Assembly (NCBI GenBank): GCA_030584105.1
Contig: CP129491.1
Coordinates: 2,542,001-2,606,000 of the forward strand
DNA: 64,000 nucleotides
Source of the DNA: UTCHB3 sp002050155
GTDB taxonomy: Bacteria; Bacteroidota; Ignavibacteria; Ignavibacteriales; Ignavibacteriaceae
Direction of reading: 5' to 3'
Below are positions 25,779 through 33,941 of this stretch, piece after piece. The translations under genes were made by a program, and so were the position numbers. The notes beneath the pieces are model-generated. The model had not been told where the DNA came from. It made no database searches and saw only the letters and a program-made list of their open reading frames with translations. The number at the start of each line of letters is the position of its first letter. Within the stretch, counting starts at the first letter, position 1.

Positions 25779-25961
25779 AAGGGAAAGTGCGAAAGAGATT
25801 TAGAAGGCTTGGAGCGTAAAAAGGGAAATCTGTCTGAGCGGAGCGAGTTATTTCCCTTTTAGCGTAGAGCCTGAGAAATCCGCACTTTCCCTTCAGCCGG
25901 CTCCCCCCTCTTTCCTTAGGCAAGGAAAGAGGGGGGATACAGGGGGGAGAAAGGTTGTGAA
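25779..25961. repeat. MITE-like long inverted repeat plus hairpin element
   Basis: 25779-25893 is a 115-bp imperfect palindrome with perfect 13-bp ends, AAGGGAAAGTGCG and CGCACTTTCCCTT, and inner arms AAGGGAAAT/ATTTCCCTTTT. Right beside it, 25903-25936 is a perfect 15-bp stem (CCCCCCTCTTTCCTT, loop AGGC). The block 25846-25961 recurs at 27910-28025 with about three mismatches, upstream of the next SUMF1 gene. It encodes nothing and looks like a miniature mobile or REP-like element. Confidence 0.7.
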
Positions 25962-25969
25962 ACACGCAG

Positions 25970-26126
25970 GTTCAAACCCGGCACCCCACTACATGGAAAC
26001 AGCGAAAGGTTGTGAAAAAACGCACGCTCCGACAAAGCACTCCGTTTTAAAGAAAACGAAAGAGATTGCAAAAACCCACGCTCAAACCCGGCACCCCGCT
26101 ACATGGAAACAGCGAAAGGTTATGAA
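25970..26126. repeat. Direct repeat upstream of SUMF1 gene
   Basis: A segment of about 45 bp containing CAAACCCGGCACCCC and CTACATGGAAACAGCGAAAGG occurs twice (about 25970-26015 and 26080-26126) just before the 26197 gene. Translated as an N-terminal extension it gives a composition unlike the protein, which is one reason the start was set at 26197. The stretch 25207-26196 holds only repeats and no gene. Confidence 0.7.
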
Positions 26127-26196
26127 AAAACCTTTTTTTATTACAAAATTTCCCTTAAATTTGCGGTTTCAAATTAATCAAATACAGGTAATCATA

Positions 26197-27294
26197 ATGA
26201 ACAAACATCTCACCAAGATCGCAGTGATCTTACTTCTACTCGCCCCGTTAATTCAGTCAAAAAATGCAGCACCTGCAGGAGCGCTAACAGGCGACGATCC
26301 CGCAGCGGCAACCCCGCAAACGGCACAGGCACAGAAAACGGGCGGACTGCACATCAGCATAACCGCGGGCGAAGCAGAGTGTATCCTCAGCCAAAACGGA
26401 AATGAGCATCTCCGGTGGCAGGGCACAAACCTCGTAACTCCGCTTCCGGAAGGCACTTACGAGCTTACCGTTACCGCAAATGGCTGCAAATCATATCGAA
26501 CAAACATAACCGTAACGGCGAACGAGACGACACTTCACGAAGTTCAAATGGAGCCGTTTAACAATTCTCCGGAAATGGTGCTGGTTAAAGGCGGTTCGTT
26601 CAAAATGGGCTGCACTTCCGAACAGGCAGATGGCTGCGAGGCTAATGAAAAACCGGAACATAAGGTAACGGTGGACGATTTTTACATCGGGAAATATGAG
26701 GTAACCCAGGAATTGTGGGAAAGCATAATGGGCAGCAACCGCTCCGATTTTAAAGGCGCTAAACTTCCCGCTGATAATGTAACATGGATAGACGCCGTTG
26801 AATTTTGCAACAAACTAAGCGAAAAAGAAGGGCTCCAAAAAGTTTACGGCGGCACCGATTTCTACCTTAATGTTACATGCGATTTCACCGCAAACGGATA
26901 CCGCCTTCCTACAGAAGCCGAGTGGGAATACGCCGCAAGGGGAGGTAGTCAGGCGAAAGGTCTTAAGTTCAGCGGAAGCAAAACACTGGATGAAGTCGGT
27001 TGGAACCGCGACAATTCCGACGAGAAAACTCACGAAGTCGGAAAGAAAAAACCGAACGAACTCGGGCTTTACGACATGAGCGGCAATGTGCACGAGTGGT
27101 GCTGGGACTGGTTCGGGGACTATTCCGCCGACGACCGGACAAACCCAACGGGCGCCTCGGCGGATAGATTCCATGTCCTTCGCGGCGGAAGCTGGATGAG
27201 CTATGCGCGCCAATGCCGGGTTTCGTACCGCGACCGTGAAAAACCGGATGACAGAAGCAGAACCGTCGGTTTCAGGCTCGCAAGAAACAAATAA
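26197..27294 (+). CDS. Secreted PEGA-SUMF1 protein (1 PEGA-like repeat)
   Basis: Start set at the ATG at 26197 (MNKHLTKIAVILLLLAPLIQS), which opens a signal peptide; the frame upstream runs through repeats. Residues about 45-110 form a PEGA-like beta-sandwich (GGLHISITAGEAECILSQNG, PLPEGTYELTVTANG). Residues 120-365 are a SUMF1/FGE-like domain: VLVKGGSFKMGC, IGKYEVTQELWESIMGSN, NGYRLPTEAEWEYAARGG, ELGLYDMSGNVHEWCWDW, HVLRGGSWMSYARQCRVSYR. Only one Cys is left in the RGGS region, so the formylglycine-generating Cys pair is missing. It is the first of four tandem paralogues; its 3' end is not GC-biased and shows no sign of retroelement mutagenesis. Confidence 0.85.
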   Translation: MNKHLTKIAVILLLLAPLIQSKNAAPAGALTGDDPAAATPQTAQAQKTGGLHISITAGEAECILSQNGNEHLRWQGTNLVTPLPEGTYELTVTANGCKSYRTNITVTANETTLHEVQMEPFNNSPEMVLVKGGSFKMGCTSEQADGCEANEKPEHKVTVDDFYIGKYEVTQELWESIMGSNRSDFKGAKLPADNVTWIDAVEFCNKLSEKEGLQKVYGGTDFYLNVTCDFTANGYRLPTEAEWEYAARGGSQAKGLKFSGSKTLDEVGWNRDNSDEKTHEVGKKKPNELGLYDMSGNVHEWCWDWFGDYSADDRTNPTGASADRFHVLRGGSWMSYARQCRVSYRDREKPDDRSRTVGFRLARNK

Positions 27295-28208
27295 TTTTTT
27301 TCGTTTTAAGTTTTTAGATGAACGGGGGAAGTGTCGGCAGCAACCGCCCTCTCCTCCTCCTCTCCTGCCGGGGTTTATGCGCAAGGATTTGATAGTGTGT
27401 GTTATGGTTTCTTCGGAATTTGGATGGTTGGTTAAGGGTTGTGTTTTAGGTTTTGGCAATATATGTATTAAGGTATATGCCCGCTTAGGTTGGTTGGCTA
27501 AGTGTAAGGATTTGGCTGTTTAAGTGTTAATGTTCGTGCCCGCTTAAGATAGTGAGTTAAGAATTATGTTTTAGCAGTACGAGTGTTAATATTTATGCTC
27601 AATAAAGATGATGGGTTAAACATTAGGTTTGCGGTTCGTATGAACATGTTTATCCCCGGATAAAACCCCGGTAAAAGAATACTTTTTTGGGGCTTTATTT
27701 TTTTTCTGACTAAGTAAAAGGCAGAAGAAGGTAAAGCCCCTTTTTTTTGCGCATCAAGGAATTTTTGCCTGCAAAGCTAAAAACCAATAAAGCAAAAAAA
27801 GTCCCCGCAAAAGCACAAACTTCCAAACGACGATCACGAAATAGTAATTATCAGCGAAAACACGAAGTTAAAAACGAAAAAAGGCATATAAGTTTGTGGG
27901 AAAGCAGCAAGTTATTTCCCTTTTAGCGTAGAGCCTGAAAAATCCCCACTTTCCCTTCAGCCGGCTCCCCCCTCTTTCCTTAGGCAAGGAAAGAGGGGGG
28001 ACACAGGGGGGAGAAAGGTTGTGAAAAAACGCAGGTTAAGACGAACCACCTTGTTACAAGGAAAAAGAACAAAACCTGCGAAAAATCAAATGGCTCTGAA
28101 GGGAAAACCCCGCAAGGAAAACAGAAGCAAAAAAGGGTATTTTTTCTTTCCCCTAAAACCTTTAACTTAGGGTAACAAAATAATATTAATAACAATCAGG
28201 AAATCATC
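27295..28208. repeat. Gene-free 914-bp stretch with decayed repeats
   Basis: 27380-27640 contains degenerate units around GCCCGCTTA(A/G)G and GTGTTAAT with a spacing near 60 bp. 27800-27905 holds fragments of the CACAAACTT and TAGTAATTATCAGCGAA repeats, and 27910-28025 is the second copy of the MITE-like block, with its own 15-bp hairpin at 27967-28000. I see no convincing coding frame. Confidence 0.65.
27689..27748 (+). terminator. Possible rho-independent terminator
   Basis: GGGGCTTTA at 27689-27697 pairs with TAAAGCCCC at 27732-27740, and the T/A-rich interior can extend the stem (TTCTG against CAGAA). Eight T follow at 27741-27748. It lies about 395 bp after the nearest plus-strand gene, which is far, so its role is uncertain. 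Confidence 0.5.
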
Positions 28209-29369
28209 ATGAAAAGTCAGTTGTTTAAACTATTTGCCCTCTTAATAATTCTGATCACACCCATATTTTATGCGAAAAATTACGCAAACTCGGATAAGCT
28301 TTACAAAGAGAAGCTAACCGCAAAAAAGGAAAATAACACTTCCTTAAAATCAGATCAATTAATTAATCATTTATCAGATCTCCAAACAAACACGACATGT
28401 GAAAACCCAAAACAAGGTACCGGAAAACTGCAATTCACGGTCAACCCGGACGAGGCAGAATGTACACTTAGCCAAAATGGCGCTGAAAAATACAGATGGA
28501 CAGGATTGAAAATTTTCAATGCGATTCCTGCCGGTATTTACGACTTGAAGGCAACATGTAAAGGTCGTAAACCTCACACAAAGAAAATCACAATTAAAGA
28601 AAACCAAACTACAATCACTGAAATAGAAATGGTTTACGGTGTGGAGATGGTATTTGTAAAGGGTGGCACCTTCACAATGGGCTTTACCTCGGAGCAAGTT
28701 GGTGTTTGTTATGATAGGGAAAAGCCGGCTCATCAGGTAACCTTGAGTGATTTTTACATTGCTAAATACGAGGTAACAGAGGGATTATGGAATAAGGTAA
28801 TGAATGCTCAATTAAATTCAGAAGAACCACTGTATCCGGCAGAACCGAGTGATTGGGAAGAAATAATAAAATTTTGCAATAAATTAAGTGCTTTGGAAGG
28901 GTTACAAAGAGCCTATTCTTTCAAAGGAAAAAAAGTTGTTTGTAATTTCAATGCTAACGGCTACCGCCTGCCCACCGAAGCCGAATGGGAATATGCCGCC
29001 AGAGGAGGCAACAAATCAAGATATTATAGATACAGTGGGAGCGATAATATTAACGAAGTCGCATGGTACTTGGAAAATTCGGACAGGGTTCCTCACGAAA
29101 TTGGGACAAAGAAACCGAATGAATTGGGAATATACGATATGAGTGGAAATGCATGCGAGTTGTGCTGGGATTGGTATGGAAATTATACTGCTTCGAAGCA
29201 GATTAATCCCAGAGGTCCCGCAACAGGTGAATATCATGTAATTCGTGGAGGGGGATATTTTTTCCTTTCCTATGATCAACAATGTCTGGTAATGAGCCGA
29301 GGTGATGATCAACGCACATTTCTGAGTGGCCCCCCCATATATGGCTTTAGACTTGTCAGAACAAAGTAA
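28209..29369 (+). CDS. Secreted PEGA-SUMF1 protein (1 PEGA-like repeat)
   Basis: Second gene of the tandem set, 386 residues, ATG at 28209 after CAGGAAATCATC. A signal peptide (KLFALLIILITPIFYAK) and a linker lead to one PEGA-like unit (about 75-140, GKLQFTVNPDEAECTLSQNG, IPAGIYDLKATCKG). The SUMF1 domain follows from FVKGGTFTMGF to GFRLVRTK, with NGYRLPTEAEWEYAARGG and ELGIYDMSGNACELCWDW. The region corresponding to RGGSW reads IRGGGYFFLSYDQQC, so the loop differs from its neighbours, and the catalytic Cys pair of true FGE is not present. The gene is clearly more AT-rich than the 26197 gene. Function unknown; surface exposure is inferred from the signal peptide. Confidence 0.85.
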   Translation: MKSQLFKLFALLIILITPIFYAKNYANSDKLYKEKLTAKKENNTSLKSDQLINHLSDLQTNTTCENPKQGTGKLQFTVNPDEAECTLSQNGAEKYRWTGLKIFNAIPAGIYDLKATCKGRKPHTKKITIKENQTTITEIEMVYGVEMVFVKGGTFTMGFTSEQVGVCYDREKPAHQVTLSDFYIAKYEVTEGLWNKVMNAQLNSEEPLYPAEPSDWEEIIKFCNKLSALEGLQRAYSFKGKKVVCNFNANGYRLPTEAEWEYAARGGNKSRYYRYSGSDNINEVAWYLENSDRVPHEIGTKKPNELGIYDMSGNACELCWDWYGNYTASKQINPRGPATGEYHVIRGGGYFFLSYDQQCLVMSRGDDQRTFLSGPPIYGFRLVRTK

Positions 29370-29460
29370 TTCAATTTTAAGGTATGATTATTCTTTCTTG
29401 TTTGACAAAGCAGGGCAATTACATTACCATGAACTTTTTAATAAAATTAAGGAGAAAAAA

Positions 29461-30966
29461 ATGAATCGTCAGTTACTTAAAATATTTCTTTTCTTAACAG
29501 TAATTTCTGTCTTAATAGTCCCTCAACTAAAAGAATTAAATATTAAACCCGCAGAAGACGGCGGAAACTCAATGGTTGCATATGATGAAGATCCGGTTGT
29601 TGTGGTAATAAACAGCACACCATCACAAGCAGATATTTTTATAGATAATGTTCATAAAGGAAAAACAAAAAAATCAATGTTTCTCTATCCGGGGGAATAT
29701 GATCTTAGGTTAAGTTTAGAGGGTTATTTCACAATCTCAGAAAAAATTAGAGTATCAACTGATACAAAAAAAAACATATTCAATTATAATCTCGTAGAAA
29801 ATGTAGGGAAGTTAGAATTAGATGTGTCTCCAAGCTATCCTACGGTTCGGATTGACAATAAAAGAGTGGAGATGGATTACGAATTGGAACGGTTAAAAAC
29901 CGGGATTCATCAAATTGAAGTGGAACAAGATTCATATTATCCGTATAAAGGAACAGTGGAAATAAAGTTCGGGGAAACAACAAAATTGAAAATTTCCTTA
30001 ACTCCCAAAATCGGTAAGCTGCAATTTGATATAAGCCCAAATAATGCGGAGTGTGTATTGAGTCAACGGGGATCAGAATTATTCAAATGGTATGGTTCAA
30101 TGAGACAAGACAGCATTTTAGTAGGAAGTTACGATTTATTTATAACTGCAAAAGGGTATAAGACTTATAGGGGTAGTGTAACTGTATTAGAAAACAAAAC
30201 TACAGTTAAGAAAGTAGAGTTGGTTCGCGGATATGAAACGCCAACAATGGTGTTCGTTAAAGGGGGTACCTTTACAATGGGATGTAATGGGAAATATGAT
30301 TTACCATGTTTCGAAGACGAAATACCGGCTCATAGAGTAACTTTAAATGACTTTTATATTGGTAAATATGAAGTAACGCAGGAATTATGGGTTAGTGTAA
30401 TGGAAAGCAACACCTCTTTTGAATATTTAAAGCTTCCAAAAAAGGAAGTATCATGGTATGAAGCGGTAGAATTTTGCAATAAGTTAAGTGACAGAGAGGG
30501 GTTGCAGAGAGCATACAGTGGGAGTGGATACAACATAAAATGTAATTTCAATGCAAACGGTTATCGCCTGCCCACTGAAGCAGAGTGGGAGTATGCTGCA
30601 AGGGGCGGGAATAAATCAAAAAATTATTTCTACAGTGGTAGTAACAACTTGGATAAAGTTGGTGTCTACTTTTTTAATTCCGGGTATGGTTCCGTATTTA
30701 ACCCTGTCGGATCATTAAAACCAAACGAATTAGGGTTATACGATATGAGCGGCAATGTAGAGGAGTGGTGTTGGGATTGGTATGGAGCTTACACTGTCTC
30801 CGGCCGGTCAAACCCTAAAGGACCGTCATCAGGCCAACAGCGTGTTATTCGTGGTGGTGGGATACATGATAATGGTGGTGGGTGCGGCGTATTTCGTCGT
30901 TCAAGTAAAAGCCCTGATGACAAATACCGTCCTAATGGTTTCCGGCTTGTTAGGACGAGATTATAA
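29461..30966 (+). CDS. Secreted PEGA-SUMF1 protein (3 PEGA-like repeats)
   Basis: Start set at the ATG at 29461 (MNRQLLKIFLFLTVISVLIV) with AAGGAGAAAAAA directly upstream, giving a 501-residue protein with a signal peptide. Three PEGA-like units occupy about 45-255 (VVINSTPSQADIFID, LELDVSPSYPTVRID, LQFDISPNNAECVLS). The SUMF1 domain runs from FVKGGTFTMGCNG to FRLVRTRL, with NGYRLPTEAEWEYAARGG and ELGLYDMSGNVEEWCWDW. Its C-terminal loop (VIRGGGIHDNGGGCGVFRR) differs strongly from the neighbours. The N-terminal segment PQLKELNIKPAED is shared with the next gene (PQLKELIVRPTEN), showing recent common origin. Confidence 0.87.
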   Translation: MNRQLLKIFLFLTVISVLIVPQLKELNIKPAEDGGNSMVAYDEDPVVVVINSTPSQADIFIDNVHKGKTKKSMFLYPGEYDLRLSLEGYFTISEKIRVSTDTKKNIFNYNLVENVGKLELDVSPSYPTVRIDNKRVEMDYELERLKTGIHQIEVEQDSYYPYKGTVEIKFGETTKLKISLTPKIGKLQFDISPNNAECVLSQRGSELFKWYGSMRQDSILVGSYDLFITAKGYKTYRGSVTVLENKTTVKKVELVRGYETPTMVFVKGGTFTMGCNGKYDLPCFEDEIPAHRVTLNDFYIGKYEVTQELWVSVMESNTSFEYLKLPKKEVSWYEAVEFCNKLSDREGLQRAYSGSGYNIKCNFNANGYRLPTEAEWEYAARGGNKSKNYFYSGSNNLDKVGVYFFNSGYGSVFNPVGSLKPNELGLYDMSGNVEEWCWDWYGAYTVSGRSNPKGPSSGQQRVIRGGGIHDNGGGCGVFRRSSKSPDDKYRPNGFRLVRTRL

Positions 30967-31137
30967 GTGACTTGGAAAAGTTAAGTTTTTACACTAAGTT
31001 GTTTTCACTAATGATAATTTGATTAATGGTCGTAGAGAGGGGAACAAAAAAGAAAAATTGATAAAATTTTTCTTTTTTCCCACAAAAACACTTAATTTAC
31101 TTTCTCAAAAATCTAATAAAAACACACAAGAATAAAA

Positions 31138-33696
31138 ATGATAAGTCGGTTGGCAAAAATCTCTCTGTTTATAATGCTTTTCACAACGCTGCTTCACCCA
31201 CAGCTGAAGGAATTAATCGTAAGACCAACGGAAAACAGAGGGGGAATACCCATATTAAGAAATAACCCCGACCAAGCGGGAATAATCTTTTATTCACAAT
31301 TCGATAACCTCAGTTTTTATTCAACATACGGCATCACGAAAATAACCGGTGACCCAGAGCACGGGAAATATATCTTAGTCATAGAACCCACCCGCCAAAC
31401 GATAGAAGTGCGCGCACCGGGTTATAAAACGGAAATGATAAAGATATATTCCATAGAACCAAGGGAGTTTCTTTTCTACGAAGTTCTTCCAAAAAAAGAA
31501 GAAATAACAGGTGTAGCTGAAGTTGCAATAACAATTCAGGCAACACCCTCTGACGCAACAATTCTATTGGATGGTGCGCCATTTCCAAACAACACCACTA
31601 CAAAAGTATCAGTCGGCACCCACAACTTAACGGCTGAAAAGGGTGGTTACGCACCCTTTTATCAGGAAATTGATGTCAATCCCGATAATACACTGTTCTC
31701 GATTTCACTTGAAAAAGTTCAGCTTACGCCGGTAACAATAAGATCAAACCCGACTAATGCGACCGTTTATATCAACAACGAACAAAAGGGAACAACAGAA
31801 GTGGGGTTTTTCCTTTTTCCGGGGGTTTATGATATAAGGGTGGAGCTGCCGGATTATCTCCCGGTTCAGGAAAAGCTGACCGTCCGTGCTACAACCGATA
31901 AAACAGTAAATGTCTTCAATTATAATCTGACAAGAAATAAGGGTCATTTAGATTTTACGGTAAAACCTGCTGAGGCAGTGGTAACTCTTAATGGAAAGAG
32001 TATAACACCCGGTAATTATGAACTTGATCCGGGGAAATATCTTCTTGAGGCAAAAGTGAATTATTATGCACCCTTTTCAGAGGAAATCGAAATAAAAATC
32101 GGTGAGACCTTAAGAAAAAATGTTGTACTTAATAAAGTCACCGGTACATTTGAATTATCGGTAACCCCGAGCACAGCGACAATAACACTTGATGGTAAAA
32201 ATATATCGCCGGGTGTCTTTGAATTAAATCCGGGAAAATATCAGTTGGAAGTTAGGGCAAATCAATATTTAACTCACTCAGAAGAGATTGAAATACAAAA
32301 AGGCGAAAAGTTAAAAAAAGAAATTATCCTTATTAAAAACACAGGGATATTGGAGTTATCGGTAACCCCGAGCGCAGCGACAATAACACTTGATGGTAAA
32401 AATATATCGCCGGGTGTCTTTGAATTAAATCCGGGAAAATATCAGTTGGAAGTTAGGGCAAATCAATATTTAACTCACTCAGAAGAGATTGAAATACAAA
32501 AAGGCGAAAAGTTAAAAAAAGAAATTATCCTTATTAAAAACACAGGGATATTGGAATTAACGGTAACTCCACAAAACGCATCAATATTAATAAATAAAGA
32601 GAAAAAAGAGGGGAATAAATTTGAACTCATATCGGGACTTTATGAAATTGAAATAGCAGCGGGCGCATATTATCCGGAGACATTTACAGTTCAAATAGAA
32701 AGAGGCAAAACAGAGAAGCGTGAAATAGCCCTAAGGCAAAAAACGGGTATTTTGCAATTTGTTATAAAACCACTATCAGCAGTTGTTGAATTGTCGCAAA
32801 ACGGAGTTCAAAAATACAAATGGGAAGGATTAAATCTTTTGGATCCTATTCAGGAAGGAGAATATGACCTTACGGCAAAAGCAACCGGATACAAGACCTA
32901 CAAAGAGACAGTAACCATAAAGGAAAACCAAACGACAGTAACAGAGATAGAGATGACCGCGGGAAGTGATGCTCCTGAAGGAATGGTATTTGTAGAAGGC
33001 GGCACCTTCACAATGGGTTGCACCTCGGAGCAAGGTGATGATTGTTATTATTGGGAAAAACCGGTTCATCAGGTAACCATGAGTGATTTTTACATAGGTA
33101 AATATGAAGTAACTCAGGAATTATGGGTGAGCGTAATGGGGAGTAATCCGTCAGATTTTAAAGGTTCCAAACTCCCTGTGGAAAGGGTAAGCTGGTACGA
33201 AGCGGTAGAATTTTGCAACAGATTAAGTGATAAAGAGGGATTACAGCGAGCCTACAGCGGAAGCGGGGCAAACATCACCTGTGATTTCAACTCAAATGGT
33301 TACCGTTTACCCACGGAAGCAGAGTGGGAATATGCGGCGAGGGGCGGGAAACTGACAATGAGATACAAATACAGCGGTAGCGACAACACAGGAGCAGTAG
33401 CCTGGTACGGGGATAATTCAGGCGATAAAACTCACGAAGTGGGATTAAAGCAACCAAACGAAATAGGAATCTATGATATGAGCGGCAATGTATGGGAGTG
33501 GTGTTGGGATTGGTATGGAGATTACACATCCCCAAGCCAAACGAATCCTAAGGGACCCTCATCGGGCACATCTCGTGTGCTTCGCGGCGGGAGTTGGGGC
33601 AACGACGCGCGGCGCTGCCGTGTGGCGTCTCGTGGCAACCTCCTGCCCGACATCAGGTACAGCAACAACGGCTTCCGGCTCGCCAGGACAAGATGA
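31138..33696 (+). CDS. Large secreted PEGA-SUMF1 protein, putative DGR target
   Basis: An 852-residue protein with a signal peptide (LAKISLFIMLFTTLLHPQ), about seven PEGA-like units (residues about 125-610) and a C-terminal SUMF1/C-type-lectin domain (FVEGGTFTMGCTSEQ to GFRLARTR). PEGA units 4 and 5 are almost identical, from a recent 201-bp duplication. The last 38 codons, from VLRGGSWGNDARRC on, are far more GC-rich than the rest. Their surface-loop codons are GGC, AAC, GAC, CGC, GGC, AAC, CTC, ATC, TAC, AGC, AAC, as expected if AAC codons of a template were randomised at adenines. I infer a ligand-binding surface protein diversified by a retroelement. The Cys pair of catalytic FGE is absent. 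Confidence 0.88.
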   Translation: MISRLAKISLFIMLFTTLLHPQLKELIVRPTENRGGIPILRNNPDQAGIIFYSQFDNLSFYSTYGITKITGDPEHGKYILVIEPTRQTIEVRAPGYKTEMIKIYSIEPREFLFYEVLPKKEEITGVAEVAITIQATPSDATILLDGAPFPNNTTTKVSVGTHNLTAEKGGYAPFYQEIDVNPDNTLFSISLEKVQLTPVTIRSNPTNATVYINNEQKGTTEVGFFLFPGVYDIRVELPDYLPVQEKLTVRATTDKTVNVFNYNLTRNKGHLDFTVKPAEAVVTLNGKSITPGNYELDPGKYLLEAKVNYYAPFSEEIEIKIGETLRKNVVLNKVTGTFELSVTPSTATITLDGKNISPGVFELNPGKYQLEVRANQYLTHSEEIEIQKGEKLKKEIILIKNTGILELSVTPSAATITLDGKNISPGVFELNPGKYQLEVRANQYLTHSEEIEIQKGEKLKKEIILIKNTGILELTVTPQNASILINKEKKEGNKFELISGLYEIEIAAGAYYPETFTVQIERGKTEKREIALRQKTGILQFVIKPLSAVVELSQNGVQKYKWEGLNLLDPIQEGEYDLTAKATGYKTYKETVTIKENQTTVTEIEMTAGSDAPEGMVFVEGGTFTMGCTSEQGDDCYYWEKPVHQVTMSDFYIGKYEVTQELWVSVMGSNPSDFKGSKLPVERVSWYEAVEFCNRLSDKEGLQRAYSGSGANITCDFNSNGYRLPTEAEWEYAARGGKLTMRYKYSGSDNTGAVAWYGDNSGDKTHEVGLKQPNEIGIYDMSGNVWEWCWDWYGDYTSPSQTNPKGPSSGTSRVLRGGSWGNDARRCRVASRGNLLPDIRYSNNGFRLARTR
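32154..32555 (+). repeat. 201-bp near-perfect tandem duplication of a PEGA unit
   Basis: The PEGA-encoding stretch containing GGTAACCCCGAGC starts at 32160 and again at 32361, a 201-bp (67-codon) period, in frame. I see only about two to four base differences between the copies (for example GAGCACAGCG against GAGCGCAGCG). The units before and after are diverged, so this pair is a recent event. Confidence 0.9.
33580..33696 (+). other. Putative DGR variable region (VR)
   Basis: The 3' terminal codons of the 31138 gene form a GC-rich block in an AT-rich gene. Invariant framework codons (CGC GGC GGG AGT TGG; TGC CGT GTG GCG; GGC TTC CGG CTC GCC) alternate with variable NNC codons at positions exposed in the C-type-lectin fold. 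The three SUMF1 paralogues upstream lack this pattern. DGR variable regions are typically found at the 3' end of FGE/CLec-fold genes. The left boundary is uncertain. The matching template repeat and reverse transcriptase are not in the window. Confidence 0.75.
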
Positions 33697-33914
33697 TTAG
33701 ATTTTTACCTTTGGCATTTTTACCTTTTGCCGCCTTCGGAGAAGGCGATGAGGAACCCGTCCCCTTTGGGGACGCCACAGAGCGAGGATGCGCAGCCAAA
33801 GCGGAGCGGGCGAGCAACCGAGCGAAAATTTCAAGGAAAGAGGCAGGATACAAGTGGGAGAAAGGTTGTGAAAATACAGGGGGAAAACAATTAAAGATTA
33901 TTCCCCCTAAATAA
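33693..33914. other. Two GC-rich hairpins and repeat remnant downstream of the putative VR
   Basis: CGCCTTC-GGA-GAAGGCG at 33731-33747 and CGTCCCC-TTT-GGGGACG at 33758-33774 are perfect 7-bp stems with three-base loops, 35 and 62 bp after the stop codon. DGR target genes often carry a hairpin or cruciform shortly after the VR. An ATG overlapping the stop (33693) opens a 73-codon frame to 33914 starting MIRFLPLAFLPF, but its composition does not persuade me. 33833-33874 is a degraded copy of the AAGGAAAGAGG...GGTTGTGAAAA repeat seen at 25922 and 27986. Confidence 0.55.
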
Positions 33915-33941
33915 AATTAGTCACTTTCTTCCCCCAAAAAA

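Noticed and set aside
25966..25990. tRNA T-arm-like GGTTCAAACCC
   Set aside because: No acceptor, D or anticodon arms can be folded around it, and the segment belongs to a direct repeat that recurs nearby.
26197..30966. DGR variable regions in the other PEGA-SUMF1 genes
   Set aside because: Their 3' ends are not GC-shifted and lack the NNC codon pattern and shared framework bases.
21434..33696. True formylglycine-generating (sulfatase-maturing) activity of the SUMF1 proteins
   Set aside because: The Cys pair required in the RGGS region is not present in any of the five, and no sulfatase gene is nearby.
33693..33914. 73-codon frame starting on the stop of the DGR-like gene (MIRFLPLAFLPF...)
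   Set aside because: It runs through hairpins and a dispersed-repeat remnant and matches no family; the signal-peptide-like start comes from T-rich low-complexity DNA.
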